NCBI GenBank assembly: GCA_018436925.1 | Contig: JAHDKI010000015.1 | Location: 93,187-157,186, forward strand | Origin: Syntrophaceae bacterium | Lineage (GTDB): Bacteria > Desulfobacterota > Syntrophia > Syntrophales > Smithellaceae | Reading direction: 5' to 3' | Length of the DNA stretch: 64,000 bases | Part shown: positions 1 through 9,307 of the stretch, one piece after another | How positions within the stretch are numbered: the stretch's first letter is position 1 | How the letters are laid out: every line of letters starts with the position of its first letter | Translations under genes and position numbers: made by a program | Notes under the pieces: generated by a model | What the model was told of the DNA's origin: nothing | The model's database searches: none | What the model saw: the letters and a program-made list of their open reading frames with translations, nothing else

Positions 1-1
1 C

Positions 2-1438
2 CGATGGCTGGGAGAGGCGCAATACGGTCTGTATCGAGTGGGTCTGGTATCGCTTGTGGGCTATTCCATGCTTCTGAACATGGGATTTGGAACGGCTGAG
101 CGCCGGTATTTTTCCGAGGCTCTGCATGCAAAGCGATTTGACGAGGGCAATGAGGTGCTCAGTGTCGCCTATACCTTTCATGGCGTCCAATGCGCCCTTG
201 TCTTTGCCGTATTCATGACGGCGCTGTACTGGCTGCCGCCGATCGTCAATACCCCGCCGCAGTATCTCTGGGCTTTCCGGTCGGTGATCTTCGCCTCAGG
301 CGTTTATGTGTGCTGTCTGTTTCTCATCAGCCCGCTTCGGGCGATTGTGATGTCTTGCGCCCGATACGACCTCAACGATTTCAGCGATCTGGCTTTTCGC
401 GCCGTGCTGCTTGCAGGCGGGATGGCTTTAATCTATTTCTGGCGTCCCAGTCTTTACGCTTTAACCGCCTCCTGCTTGATCGGCGCGGCCGTCATCACCG
501 GTTTGATGATCCGGTTCAGCAGGCGCGTGTATGGCGCCATGCAAATCCGTTTCGGCCGCTGGGACGCGTCTCTGTTTCGGAAAATGTTCGGCTTCGGGCG
601 TTATGCGATGATGATGGTTGTCGGCGCCATGGCGCTTCAGCAATCGCCGGACGTCCTGATTGCGGCCTTTCTGGGGCCTCAGTGGGTTGCGTCCTACGCA
701 GTGGCCGCCATACTGATATCGCAGCTCAGGGCGATTGCGAATGCTTTCGCCGGTCCCTTGTTCCCAATTGCCAGCAGACTGAAAGCCGCGAGCGACGCAG
801 CCGGGCTCAACACGCTGCTTCTGGAGGGAACACGCCGCAGTCTTTGGGCATGGGGCGCTCTGGTCTGTCCGGTTGTGGCCTTTTCCGGAGACATGCTTTC
901 CGCCTGGGTAGGCGCACAGTACGCATCGAGTTTTCTGCTGGTGTGGATTCTCGTTTTGGGAGATTTCGGCTCGGCTCTGCACTACACATCCAGCCATATT
1001 CTGACCGCCGTCGGATCGATCAAGTGGCTGGGTTACTCGCATCTGACATTTTCCGCTGTGTCGATTGCCGCAATGGTCCTGATATTGGGCTTTACCTCTT
1101 ACGGGATCACCGGCGTCGTCTGGGCGCTTGCCGTTCCGACATTTATTCGGGGCGGCATTATCGTGCCTGTTTATGCCTGCCTGCAACTGAAAATTCGTCC
1201 CTGGACCTTTTATGTCTATAATGTTTTGCCCTGTCTGCTTTATCTGGCGGCGGGAATTGCTGTCTGCCGGGCCGTCCGCTTCTGGATTTCGCCGGTCGAG
1301 CTTGTGCCGGTGCTTGCGGTGATGGCCCTGTGCGCCGGCGCAATTGCTCTTGGAGGCTTATGGGGCATGCTTTCAAAAAGCGAAAGGCGGCGGCTTTTCA
1401 ATCTGGTTGTATCGATTAAAAGGAATTTTATCGGATGA
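2..1438 (+). CDS. Wzx-type polysaccharide flippase, 5' end cut by the window
   Basis: The reading frame is open from the first bases of the window. Residues before the GTG at 38 (W-L-G-E-A-Q-Y-G-L-Y-R) match the early part of the first helix region of the MATE-like polysaccharide transporter superfamily, so the true start lies upstream. At least ten hydrophobic helices alternate with short basic loops over about 478 visible codons, close to the usual 430-500 residues. Family role: flipping undecaprenyl-diphosphate-linked repeat units across the inner membrane. The stop overlaps the next gene by 4 bases (ATGA), so the two are translationally coupled. A second Wzx-like gene lies at 17106, so the window may serve two glycans or carry an old and a new flippase. 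Substrate is unknown. Confidence 0.85.
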   Translation, partial: RWLGEAQYGLYRVGLVSLVGYSMLLNMGFGTAERRYFSEALHAKRFDEGNEVLSVAYTFHGVQCALVFAVFMTALYWLPPIVNTPPQYLWAFRSVIFASGVYVCCLFLISPLRAIVMSCARYDLNDFSDLAFRAVLLAGGMALIYFWRPSLYALTASCLIGAAVITGLMIRFSRRVYGAMQIRFGRWDASLFRKMFGFGRYAMMMVVGAMALQQSPDVLIAAFLGPQWVASYAVAAILISQLRAIANAFAGPLFPIASRLKAASDAAGLNTLLLEGTRRSLWAWGALVCPVVAFSGDMLSAWVGAQYASSFLLVWILVLGDFGSALHYTSSHILTAVGSIKWLGYSHLTFSAVSIAAMVLILGFTSYGITGVVWALAVPTFIRGGIIVPVYACLQLKIRPWTFYVYNVLPCLLYLAAGIAVCRAVRFWISPVELVPVLAVMALCAGAIALGGLWGMLSKSERRRLFNLVVSIKRNFIG

Positions 1439-2586
1439 AACAGTCTTGCCTTTCCGAAGCGGATATCCTCTGCTACTTCACCAATATGCCGACGCCGCGG
1501 ATGCAGAAGATTGTCCGCGCCGCCTCGAAACAGGGGCGGGTGTGCGTCATCTACTGGAAGCGCTCTGCTATGGAATTCCAAAGCGGCCTTTCCGACTGCG
1601 CGGCGGAAATTCCGGTTGCGGCCTCCTTTCTGAATAACCGGGGCCTTTGCCGGATTCTGGCCTTTCTGATTTTTGCCTGGAAATCCTGGCGGCTTTTGCG
1701 AGGCGGAAAAAATGCGCGCATTGTTTATGTGAACTATCTTGATGTTTTGCTCATTGCGGCCTTCGCTTTCCGGAAACGCAAGGCGAAGTTCATTTACGGC
1801 ATCGGCGATTTGTCGCCGGCGCAATATGGCGGAAGTCCATTAGTCAACAAAGTCGTGCGACGGCTGGAGCAAGCCCTGATGAAACGGGTGAGCGTCCTGA
1901 TATTATCATCGCCGTTTTTCTGGAGCGAATACTACGCCGAGATATACCGGGGCGAGTGGCGGCTGATCGAAAACATGCCCCCGGCGCGCACCTGGGAAGG
2001 ATTCCGTCGCACGCCGGCCTGCGGGCGCTGGACGGTGGGTTTTATCGGGTGGATTCGCGACCGAAAGCCGATTGAATGTTTGCTTGCGGCCACGGCGGAA
2101 TTGCGGACGCAGGGCCGAGATGTTCGCGTTTTTTTCGCCGGTTTCGGGCCCGATGAGGAGCGGCTCAGGAGGCACTGCGCCGGCCGGGATGATGTGACAT
2201 TCAGCGGCCCCTACCAGTACAATCGCGATATTCAGCACCTTTACGAAAAGGTCGATATCGTCTTTTCCGTTTTCGACATCGACGTGGCCAACAGCAAAAT
2301 CCTCATGCCGAATCGGTTTTATGAGGCCATTATTGCCGGACTGCCGATCATGGTTGCGCGCGACACCATGCTGGCCGATCGGGTTGAAAAGCTTGGCACG
2401 GGGTATGTGGTGGATTATTTATCTCAAGACGACATGAAGGCCGCGATTCTCAGTTGGATCGAACAAGACGCCAAGGCAAAGTGCATTGCAGCCGCGCTTG
2501 AGCGGATAGATCAAGCGGCCTATTTCTATGATTCCTATGAACCGGTCTTGTCGGAGATCTTTTCTATCGGAGGGGGGCGCGTGTGA
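1435..2586 (+). CDS. GT4-like glycosyltransferase
   Basis: A 383-residue protein with the two-domain GT-B shape. The C-terminal half holds the donor-binding region, with an acidic motif near F-Y-E-A-I-I-A-G-L-P followed by a G-T-G-Y-V-V-D strand, as in GT4 retaining transferases. It should add a sugar from a nucleotide donor to the lipid-linked repeat unit on the cytoplasmic face of the membrane. The start overlaps the flippase stop (ATGA) and the end overlaps the following phosphoglycosyl transferase, so the three genes form one tight operon. Donor and acceptor cannot be read from the sequence. The family call is firm; linkage is unknown. Confidence 0.8.
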   Translation: MKQSCLSEADILCYFTNMPTPRMQKIVRAASKQGRVCVIYWKRSAMEFQSGLSDCAAEIPVAASFLNNRGLCRILAFLIFAWKSWRLLRGGKNARIVYVNYLDVLLIAAFAFRKRKAKFIYGIGDLSPAQYGGSPLVNKVVRRLEQALMKRVSVLILSSPFFWSEYYAEIYRGEWRLIENMPPARTWEGFRRTPACGRWTVGFIGWIRDRKPIECLLAATAELRTQGRDVRVFFAGFGPDEERLRRHCAGRDDVTFSGPYQYNRDIQHLYEKVDIVFSVFDIDVANSKILMPNRFYEAIIAGLPIMVARDTMLADRVEKLGTGYVVDYLSQDDMKAAILSWIEQDAKAKCIAAALERIDQAAYFYDSYEPVLSEIFSIGGGRV

Positions 2587-3239
2587 CGCACTCTTTTTAC
2601 CGCCGCCGCGGAAAGCGGATATTGGATTTTTGCGGCGCGCTGTCGGCTTTAATTGTGCTTGGGCCGCTTCTGGTTGGGCTTGCGGGATTGATCCGATGCA
2701 AACTTGGTCCGGGGGTCGTATTCGGTCAGAAAAGACCGGGGCTTCATGAAAAAATCTTCACGATTTTTAAGTTTCGCACCATGACGAACGAGCGGGATCA
2801 AAACGGCAAAATGCTTCCCGATGAGCAAAGATTAACGCCGCTGGGTGCATTCCTAAGAAAATCGAGCCTCGACGAACTGCCTGAACTCATTAATATTTTG
2901 CGGGGCGAGATGAGCCTGGTCGGCCCGCGTCCGCTGCTTGCGGAGTATCTGCCTTACTACACGGATCGGGAACGTCTGCGCCATAGCGTGCGTCCCGGCA
3001 TGACCGGTTTGGCTCAGGTCAGCGGACGGAATTATCTGCCCTGGGACGAAAGACTGGAGGCGGACGCCCGGTATGTCGAAACAATGTCCTTCCGGTTGGA
3101 CATAAAAATTATTTTACGAACGGCCCTGCAAGTGATAAGAGCGAAAAACGTCGCGGTGGTCCCGGAGAAAGTCAGTCCTTACCTGTCCCAGTACCGCGAA
3201 AATAAAAAAATGATCGAAGCCGAAAAATCGGGAGGTTGA
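2583..3239 (+). CDS. small phosphoglycosyl transferase (PglC/WbaP C-terminal type)
   Basis: A 218-residue monotopic phosphoglycosyl transferase. It has one N-terminal hydrophobic re-entrant helix (about residues 14-36), the F-K-F-R-T-M motif near 63-68, the catalytic Asp-Glu pair at D97-E98 inside S-L-D-E-L-P-E, and the conserved V-G-P-R-P and R-P-G-M-T-G motifs. It transfers a sugar-1-phosphate from a UDP-sugar to undecaprenyl phosphate, which starts the repeat unit. GTG start overlaps the GT4 stop by 4 bases. It is one of three phosphoglycosyl transferases in the window (also 10566 and 32146). The last 15 residues are charged and not conserved. Confidence 0.88.
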   Translation: MTHSFYRRRGKRILDFCGALSALIVLGPLLVGLAGLIRCKLGPGVVFGQKRPGLHEKIFTIFKFRTMTNERDQNGKMLPDEQRLTPLGAFLRKSSLDELPELINILRGEMSLVGPRPLLAEYLPYYTDRERLRHSVRPGMTGLAQVSGRNYLPWDERLEADARYVETMSFRLDIKIILRTALQVIRAKNVAVVPEKVSPYLSQYRENKKMIEAEKSGG

Positions 3240-3389
3240 AATCGGGCCGGAAAGGGTGACCCCGGCTTACTTTAAAAGTTCATGTTTTATGCGATGACGA
3301 AGGGAAATCCGCAATTCAATTAAAAAAATATTCAGGCATGTTCACCGGAAAGTCGCTTGCCGCTTGCCGGACGTGCGGGAGGATGAAGA

Positions 3390-4217
3390 ATGAAAAAATT
3401 GATTATCAATTTCGCGCCGACGGGAATGATTCCCACCAAGGAAATGACGCCGCATGTGCCGGTCAGTCCGGAAGAAATTGTGAGAGATGTTCTGGAATGC
3501 GCGGCGCTTGGTGTTTCCATGGTCCATCTCCATGCCAGGGATGAAAAAGGCTCTCCCGCCTGGCAGCCGGAATTATTCCGCGAGATCATCTCGGAGATCC
3601 GCCGGGCGAATAAGGATCTGATCATCGCGGCGACAACCAGCGGACGCACCTATAACGAATTTGAAAAACGATCGGCCGTTTTGGATCTGACGGCGGATGC
3701 CAAACCGGACATGGCTTCTCTCACGCTCAGCTCGATCAATTTCAACAAAGTGGCCAGCGTCAACAGCCCGGATATGATTCTGGCGTTGGTGAAGAAGATG
3801 AAAGACAAAGGCATCAAGCCCGAGCTGGAAGTGTTCGATCTGGGCATGGTGAACGTCGCGCATTACCTGATCGGCAAAGGGCTTTTGGAGCCGCCTTATT
3901 ATTTCAACATCCTTTTGGGGAACATCGCCGCCGCCCAGGCGAAGTTGCTGCACCTGGGGCTGCTGGTTTCCGAACTGCCTCCCGATTCGATCTGGTCGGT
4001 GACCGGCATCGGCGATTCACAGTGCCGGATGAACGGCATCGGTATTATTGCCGGCGACAGGGTGCGGGTCGGCCTGGAAGACAATATCTGGTTTGATGAA
4101 AAGCGCACGCAGCTTGCGACCAACGCCATGCTGGTGGGGCGCATCGCATCCATGGCGCGTGTGATGGGACGCGAAATCGCAACGCCTGCGGAAGTTCGGC
4201 AGATGTTGAAGCTTTGA
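3390..4217 (+). CDS. BKACE-family beta-keto acid cleavage enzyme (DUF849, Kce-like)
   Basis: A 275-residue TIM-barrel protein of the beta-keto acid cleavage enzyme family (PF05853). The V-H-L-H-A-R motif puts zinc ligands at H46 and H48, and E230 follows in V-G-L-E-D-N. These fall at the positions I recall for the 3-keto-5-aminohexanoate cleavage enzyme Kce, and R226 and D231 are present too. The family condenses a beta-keto acid with acetyl-CoA to give acetoacetate and a new acyl-CoA. Residue 14 is Ile rather than the Glu I recall as binding the substrate amine in Kce, so lysine fermentation is not implied. A good ribosome site (GGGAGG) precedes the ATG. The next gene starts inside its stop codon. 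A role in a glycan locus is unexpected. Confidence 0.88.
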   Translation: MKKLIINFAPTGMIPTKEMTPHVPVSPEEIVRDVLECAALGVSMVHLHARDEKGSPAWQPELFREIISEIRRANKDLIIAATTSGRTYNEFEKRSAVLDLTADAKPDMASLTLSSINFNKVASVNSPDMILALVKKMKDKGIKPELEVFDLGMVNVAHYLIGKGLLEPPYYFNILLGNIAAAQAKLLHLGLLVSELPPDSIWSVTGIGDSQCRMNGIGIIAGDRVRVGLEDNIWFDEKRTQLATNAMLVGRIASMARVMGREIATPAEVRQMLKL

Positions 4218-5434
4218 TCAGACGGCTTGATGGCGTCAATCCAATGACAACCGTTTTAAAGCCTACAGCCACATTCAGCGAAATATTCGGGAACGCGGCT
4301 GTTTTCACAGGCCGGTCTTCGCCCAATGCATCACGCTGGCTGCCCAAAGATGAGATGGCCCTGGATCTGCTCAGCGGGGGTCAGTTGTCCGTTGTGGGCG
4401 CTATGCCGGTTGTTTGCGCCGCGTCTGCCTCTACTCCGGAAGGGGTGGGGCTTTTGCGCGATGCAGGGTTTCGGATTCAGGCCCATCTACATCGATTCCG
4501 CAATGCCGCCGAGTATCTGGAATTGATAAAGAGGCTCTGCGCCGAAGGCAAATCGGTTGTGACGCAGCATGTGCATGCGGAAACCGATCTGCCGCTTTCG
4601 TCCTGCCTGGTCAAGCCGCAGGCGCTTTCTTATGTCAACAACAAAGCCCATCTTGCGCGCTTTGTGCAAAGCGAAAACCTGCCGGCGCGACAGCTTGTGC
4701 CGATCGCTGAACTGGAGACCATCAGAAAAACGATGCGCTTTCCGCTCGTGATCAAAGCGATCACCGACGAGTCGACCGGCGGCGGCGTCGATGTGCGCAT
4801 CTGCCGTAGAGCAAAGGATTTGCGCGCGGCTGCGGCATACTTTTACGATTGCCCATGTGTCGTGGTTGAAGACTATCTGGACATCCGGGGCAATTTATGT
4901 CTGAACTATTTCATCGATAAAGAAGGCGGCATCGTCTATCTGGGCTTTGCCGAACAGGTCAGCGACGACGAGGGCCGCTACCAGGGCAACTGGATAGAAG
5001 ATTCGTCTTGCGCCGACGGAATTGTCACGGCGGGCAGGGAAGTGGCCGGGCGGGCTTTCGAATCCGGTTACTATGGTTTTATGGGGATGGATGTGGCTGT
5101 TCTTGCAGATGGACAGTTCAAGATTTTTGATCTGAATTTCCGGGCCAACGGATCCACGCCCGCGCTTCTTTACGCGGAAAGCATACGCGAAAGTTTTAAT
5201 AAATCCGTCATGCGTTTCCGGCGTTTTACGGGGACCGGCGATTACCGGCAAATGCTCAAGATCGTCTATGGGGCCATGGATGAAGATATCTTTCTTCCGC
5301 TGGCCAGTTGCGATCCATCCGCGGGATCCTATGGCGACAAACGTCCCGTGCTTAATGGATTGATTCTCGGCAATACCCGGCAGGAGGTTTTAGAAAGGGA
5401 ACTGAAACTTGCCTCTATGGGATTGTCTGCATAA
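4214..5434 (+). CDS. ATP-grasp carboxylate-amine/thiol ligase family protein (first of two)
   Basis: About 406 residues from a TTG overlapping the previous stop (396 from the ATG at 4244; neither has a clear ribosome site). ATP-grasp features are an N-terminal pre-ATP-grasp region, P-L-V-I-K-A lysine strand, glycine-rich loop S-T-G-G-G-V-D-V, V-V-V-E-D-Y-L hinge and metal-binding end F-D-L-N-F-R-A-N-G-S. Such enzymes make an acyl-phosphate and join it to an amine, commonly forming an amide or peptide bond. The layout is closer to amino-acid ligases than to biotin carboxylases. It lies between a BKACE enzyme and adenylating enzymes, which suggests assembly of a small amide-linked group. Substrates cannot be assigned. 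Confidence 0.75.
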   Translation: MIRRLDGVNPMTTVLKPTATFSEIFGNAAVFTGRSSPNASRWLPKDEMALDLLSGGQLSVVGAMPVVCAASASTPEGVGLLRDAGFRIQAHLHRFRNAAEYLELIKRLCAEGKSVVTQHVHAETDLPLSSCLVKPQALSYVNNKAHLARFVQSENLPARQLVPIAELETIRKTMRFPLVIKAITDESTGGGVDVRICRRAKDLRAAAAYFYDCPCVVVEDYLDIRGNLCLNYFIDKEGGIVYLGFAEQVSDDEGRYQGNWIEDSSCADGIVTAGREVAGRAFESGYYGFMGMDVAVLADGQFKIFDLNFRANGSTPALLYAESIRESFNKSVMRFRRFTGTGDYRQMLKIVYGAMDEDIFLPLASCDPSAGSYGDKRPVLNGLILGNTRQEVLERELKLASMGLSA

Positions 5435-5466
5435 GGCCGCAGTCAACTGAAGAAAGGACCCTCACC

Positions 5467-6771
5467 ATGCTTTGGGAAATCATGACGCGATATGGATTCT
5501 GGCTTTCCGATGCCGTAACCGGCGGCGAGGTCAGGCAATACATGCGCCAGATAAAAGACGCGATGGAAGGCGTGTCCGACGGGCAACCGAATGATTTATC
5601 GCAACTGCTTCGCCATGCGGTTGAAACGACGCCGTTTTATCGCCCTTTTGCGGGATATGCCTCGCTTGCGGATTTTCCGGTAATCTATAAAAGTTTCATT
5701 AAAGATCGCTACGAGTCTTTCTTCTCGTCGGTCTATAAGGACAAACCCCTGTTCAAAATTAAAACCAGCGGCTCCACGGGAGAGCGTTTTGTCATGCTCC
5801 ATGACAAAAGCAAAAGAAAAAGGGTCGCCGCCGAACTCTGGTACTTTCTCGGGCGATGCGGCGTTGGACCGGGTTGCGCTTACATCGACGCGAAAATATG
5901 GCACGAAGATGTTCGCAGAACGAAATGGGCTCAACGGCTGCGTAATATGAAGATGTTCGACTGCTCATCTCTGTCCGACGAGTCTCTCGATCAACTGTAT
6001 TGGATGCTGCGCAAGGAACGGGGGATGAAATGCCTGACCGGATACGCCACCTTTCTTTCTGCCATAGCGTCGTATTTCGACGCGAAGGGATACACGCCGG
6101 ACCTGTTTGCTTTGAAGCTGGTTGTCAGCGGAGCCGAAAGGCTTGAGCATAGAACCAGGAAACTGCTTCAAAAGGTCTTCGGGTGTCCCGTCATTTCGCG
6201 ATACGCAAATAACGAATGCGGATTTTTGGGCCAGCAGGAAGTGGGCAGCGAAGATTTTGTTCTGAATACGGCGCATTATCATTTTGAAACGCTGAAGCTG
6301 GAGTCCGATGATCCCGCGCAGCCGGGCGAGCCGGCCCGATTGATCCTGACGGACATTTACAATCGGGCCATGCCCCTGATCCGATATAACACAGGCGATA
6401 TCGTCATCGCGAAGCCCTTTCAGGATAAACAATACGGCAAGCTGGCGTTAAGCGAGCTGTCGGGCCGCCAGGACGAGATCATTTACGACACACGGGGAAA
6501 TAAAATCTGCCCGCACTTTGTGGCCTTGAAATTCCGGGCCTATGACCGGTTGCCCCAATATCAACTCATTCAGGAAAGTTCCGACACCTTCACATTAAAC
6601 CTCGAAGGCGCAAAAGGCCTCTATCGAGATGAAGACTTTGCGGACACTGTCAGAGACCTGGTTGGTTCGACGGCCGGGGTCAAGATCCAACACATGGATC
6701 AAATTCCTCTGCTTTCATCCGGTAAATTGAAAAAGGTCATTTGCCGTTACAATCCGGTCTGTCGTGATTAG
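5467..6771 (+). CDS. CapK/PaaK-like adenylate-forming enzyme (first paralogue)
   Basis: A 434-residue member of the phenylacetate-CoA ligase/CapK group of adenylating enzymes. The AMP-binding P-loop appears as K-T-S-G-S-T-G-E-R-F near residues 100-109. Downstream are S-R-Y-A-N-N-E-C-G, the L-T-D-I-Y-N-R-A-M-P-L-I-R-Y-N-T-G-D core, and a C-terminal S-S-G-K-L-K-K lysine region. Family members activate a carboxylate as an acyl-AMP and pass it to CoA or an amine; CapK-like versions are common in capsule loci, where their substrates are mostly unknown. It is followed after 30 bases by a paralogue with the same architecture, so a duplication is likely. An A-rich stretch with AGAAAGGA precedes the ATG. 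Confidence 0.82.
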   Translation: MLWEIMTRYGFWLSDAVTGGEVRQYMRQIKDAMEGVSDGQPNDLSQLLRHAVETTPFYRPFAGYASLADFPVIYKSFIKDRYESFFSSVYKDKPLFKIKTSGSTGERFVMLHDKSKRKRVAAELWYFLGRCGVGPGCAYIDAKIWHEDVRRTKWAQRLRNMKMFDCSSLSDESLDQLYWMLRKERGMKCLTGYATFLSAIASYFDAKGYTPDLFALKLVVSGAERLEHRTRKLLQKVFGCPVISRYANNECGFLGQQEVGSEDFVLNTAHYHFETLKLESDDPAQPGEPARLILTDIYNRAMPLIRYNTGDIVIAKPFQDKQYGKLALSELSGRQDEIIYDTRGNKICPHFVALKFRAYDRLPQYQLIQESSDTFTLNLEGAKGLYRDEDFADTVRDLVGSTAGVKIQHMDQIPLLSSGKLKKVICRYNPVCRD

Positions 6772-6801
6772 CATGACGACGGAAAGGACGCCGGAAAAGC
6801 C

Positions 6802-8124
6802 GTGAGTATAAACAATTTGCTCCAGACAGCGCGAAGAAATGCGTTTTGGTGTGTGGATGCGCTCCGAGGCGGAAAAATCGGGCGACATCTGGAGGACATC
6901 CGCCGGCTGACCGAAGAGGCGGGCGGCTCGTGGGCTGTCGGCCGAAAGCAGGAGTTGCTTGCGGCGCTTCTGCGGCATGCGCGGGAAACGACATCCTACT
7001 ATTCCGGCAAAAATCCGTCCGCGCCGCTTTCCGACTATCCGGTGGTGAACAAAACCCTGATCCGCGAATCGGCGGCGCGTTTTTGCTCGCGTCAATATGG
7101 GGCGTCGAACCGCATCGCGGTTTTTACCAGCGGATCGACCGGGACGCCGTTTGAGGTCTTTCACAATTCGGGCAAGAAACTGAGAAATTCCGCCGACACG
7201 ATCACCTTTGCCCGCCGGGCAGGTTTTGACATCGGCCACAAAGTCCTGTACATGAAAATCTGGGCGAAAGAAAAAATGAGCTCGCCTTTTCATTACTTCC
7301 TGCAGAATGTCGTTCCCGTGGATGTGATTCAATTGAATGCCGCGCAGCTCGAACATATCCTTCGGATCTTGTCGCAGGATGCATCCCGGTTCGGCATCGT
7401 GGGTTACGCTTCGGCTCTGGAGCTTTTGGCAAAGCATCTCGACGGGAGGCCCAAGGGTGACGCGCCGAAAAACGTCAAGTCGATCATTGCCATTTCGGAG
7501 TCTTTGAGCGACTACACGAAGGTCGCCTTGCGGGACTATTTCGGCGTCACGGTGGTGTCGCGCTATTCAAACCAGGAAAACGGCATTCTGGCGCAGCAGG
7601 AAATTAACGGATCGCCTCGATTTTTGGTCAATACGGCAAGCTATGTGCTGGAAACGCTGAAGCTCGATTCGGACCATCCCGCGCAGGAAGGCGAGTTGGG
7701 CAGAATTGTGGTGACCGACCTGTTTAACTACGCTATGCCGATGATTCGATACGATACCGGCGATGTCGGAGCGATTGAGATGGACGCGGCCCAGCCCGGG
7801 AAGCTATTTCTTTCGAGCGTGGAAGGCAGAAAGCTTGATCTTCTTTATGATACAAAAGGTGATCTGGTGTCGTCGTTCATCGTGTACAAAAACATGTGGA
7901 AGTATCCTGAAATTGTCCAGTATCAGCTTATTCAGGAAACACAGAAGCAATACCGCTTCAAAATCAACGCAAACGGCCCTCTTCATCGGGACGCGGAACT
8001 GATCGATGATTTCAAATTGTATCTCGGCCCGGATGCCGAAATAGCCATCGAGTATGTTTCCGAAGTGCCGCTTTTGGCGTCGGGAAAGCGGAAAAAAATT
8101 GTAAACCTCTATAAGAACCCCTGA
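6802..8124 (+). CDS. CapK/PaaK-like adenylate-forming enzyme (second paralogue)
   Basis: A 440-residue paralogue of the preceding gene. It shows V-F-T-S-G-S-T-G-T-P-F as the P-loop, S-R-Y-S-N-Q-E-N-G, V-T-D-L-F-N-Y-A-M-P-M-I-R-Y-D-T-G-D and a terminal A-S-G-K-R-K-K. The core motifs are intact, so both copies are probably active, but the middle region (about 120-230) differs clearly, consistent with different acyl substrates. GTG start with GGAAAGGACG upstream. With the two ATP-grasp genes and the aminotransferase around it, the pair may activate an acid for attachment to an amino sugar. That is inference; no domain here names the acid. Confidence 0.82.
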   Translation: MSINNLLQTARRNAFWCVDALRGGKIGRHLEDIRRLTEEAGGSWAVGRKQELLAALLRHARETTSYYSGKNPSAPLSDYPVVNKTLIRESAARFCSRQYGASNRIAVFTSGSTGTPFEVFHNSGKKLRNSADTITFARRAGFDIGHKVLYMKIWAKEKMSSPFHYFLQNVVPVDVIQLNAAQLEHILRILSQDASRFGIVGYASALELLAKHLDGRPKGDAPKNVKSIIAISESLSDYTKVALRDYFGVTVVSRYSNQENGILAQQEINGSPRFLVNTASYVLETLKLDSDHPAQEGELGRIVVTDLFNYAMPMIRYDTGDVGAIEMDAAQPGKLFLSSVEGRKLDLLYDTKGDLVSSFIVYKNMWKYPEIVQYQLIQETQKQYRFKINANGPLHRDAELIDDFKLYLGPDAEIAIEYVSEVPLLASGKRKKIVNLYKNP

Positions 8125-8203
8125 CGCCGCTTTGATTGATCAACGCGGATAGAAACATGCGGCGCCCTGAAAGCGGGCGGTCCGCGGCAGGAGATCAACG
8201 GTC

Positions 8204-9280
8204 ATGAATATATTGATAACAGGCGCAGGCGGACCGACCCCCAGAAGCATCGCGCGCGCGCTCAGGACATACGGCGGCTATAAAAAGCCCTATCGATTGA
8301 TTGCCACGGATGCCGATCCGCATGCGATTGGATTATACTTGCCCGATTTGTTTGATCGAAGCTATCTCGTTCCCGAAGCCGTACATCCCGACTACTGGCC
8401 TGTTCTGAATGCGATCATCGCCGACGAGCAAATCGATTGCGCCATTATTTCACCGGAACTTGAAGTTCTGGAATGGGCTCATAAATCGAAGGAAGGGCCA
8501 GCGCCCTGCAAGGCGATTCTGCCCGATTATCAACTGGCCCGGCGCCTGGTGGACAAATCTTTTCTGGCTCAGGCGCTTGCGCCCTATGGCCTTGCCCCGA
8601 AATCCTTTACGATCAACGCGGTCGATGCTGGTCCGTTGAAGGATTCTGATCTGCCCTATCCATTTTGGGTTCGCGCAACGACCGGCTCCAGCGGGATGGG
8701 ATCGCTTATGGTTCACTCCGCTGATGAGTTGAAAAACTGGGTGCGCATGAATCCGGGCATCGAAAAATTTCTGGCCAGCGAGTATCTGCCGGGCCGGAAT
8801 CTGGCCTGCAAACTGCTTTATCATCGCGGCGAGCTGATCCGCAGCGCTGTGGGCCAGCGGGTGGAATACATCATGGCGAAAGTCGCTCCGTCAGGCATCA
8901 CCGGCAATACGTCTTTCGGACGGCTGATCAATGACCCCGGTGTGTTTCAGGTCGCCCGAAGAGCCATGGATATCTTGATGGAAAAAACACAGTCCGAAAA
9001 ACATGGCTTTTTCACCGTCGATCTCAAGGAAGATCCGCAAGGCGTTCCGAAGGTCACCGAAGTGAACATCCGCGCGGTGGCTTTTGTCGGCTGCTTTGCC
9101 GCCGCGGGAGCGAATTTTGCAGAAGATATGATTCGCCTTTTAGACGGCGATTCGGCCTTTGATTACAATTTCCGCTTGTATGAGTTCGAACCGGGCACGA
9201 TATTTCTGAGGGACGTTGATGAACAACCGGTCCTGCTGCGCGAGGATCAAATGATGAAGTTGTTTCATCGCGAAAAATAG
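8204..9280 (+). CDS. ATP-grasp protein with CarB/PylC-like N-terminal domain (second of two)
   Basis: A 358-residue protein. The N terminus I-L-I-T-G-A-G-G-P-T-P-R-S-I-A-R-A-L is a Rossmann-like pre-ATP-grasp domain as in carbamoyl-phosphate synthase large subunit and PylC. The ATP-grasp part has F-W-V-R-A-T-T-G-S-S-G-M-G-S and the metal-binding segment F-F-T-V-D-L-K ... T-E-V-N-I-R. It probably forms an acyl-phosphate and couples it to an amine or carbamoyl acceptor. It has little likeness to the ATP-grasp protein at 4214 beyond the fold, so the locus holds two different ligases rather than a duplicate. A ribosome site (AGGAGATC) precedes the ATG. Product unknown. Confidence 0.78.
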   Translation: MNILITGAGGPTPRSIARALRTYGGYKKPYRLIATDADPHAIGLYLPDLFDRSYLVPEAVHPDYWPVLNAIIADEQIDCAIISPELEVLEWAHKSKEGPAPCKAILPDYQLARRLVDKSFLAQALAPYGLAPKSFTINAVDAGPLKDSDLPYPFWVRATTGSSGMGSLMVHSADELKNWVRMNPGIEKFLASEYLPGRNLACKLLYHRGELIRSAVGQRVEYIMAKVAPSGITGNTSFGRLINDPGVFQVARRAMDILMEKTQSEKHGFFTVDLKEDPQGVPKVTEVNIRAVAFVGCFAAAGANFAEDMIRLLDGDSAFDYNFRLYEFEPGTIFLRDVDEQPVLLREDQMMKLFHREK

Positions 9281-9307
9281 AGCAAGTCCAAACGATGAGG
9301 GGAGAAC

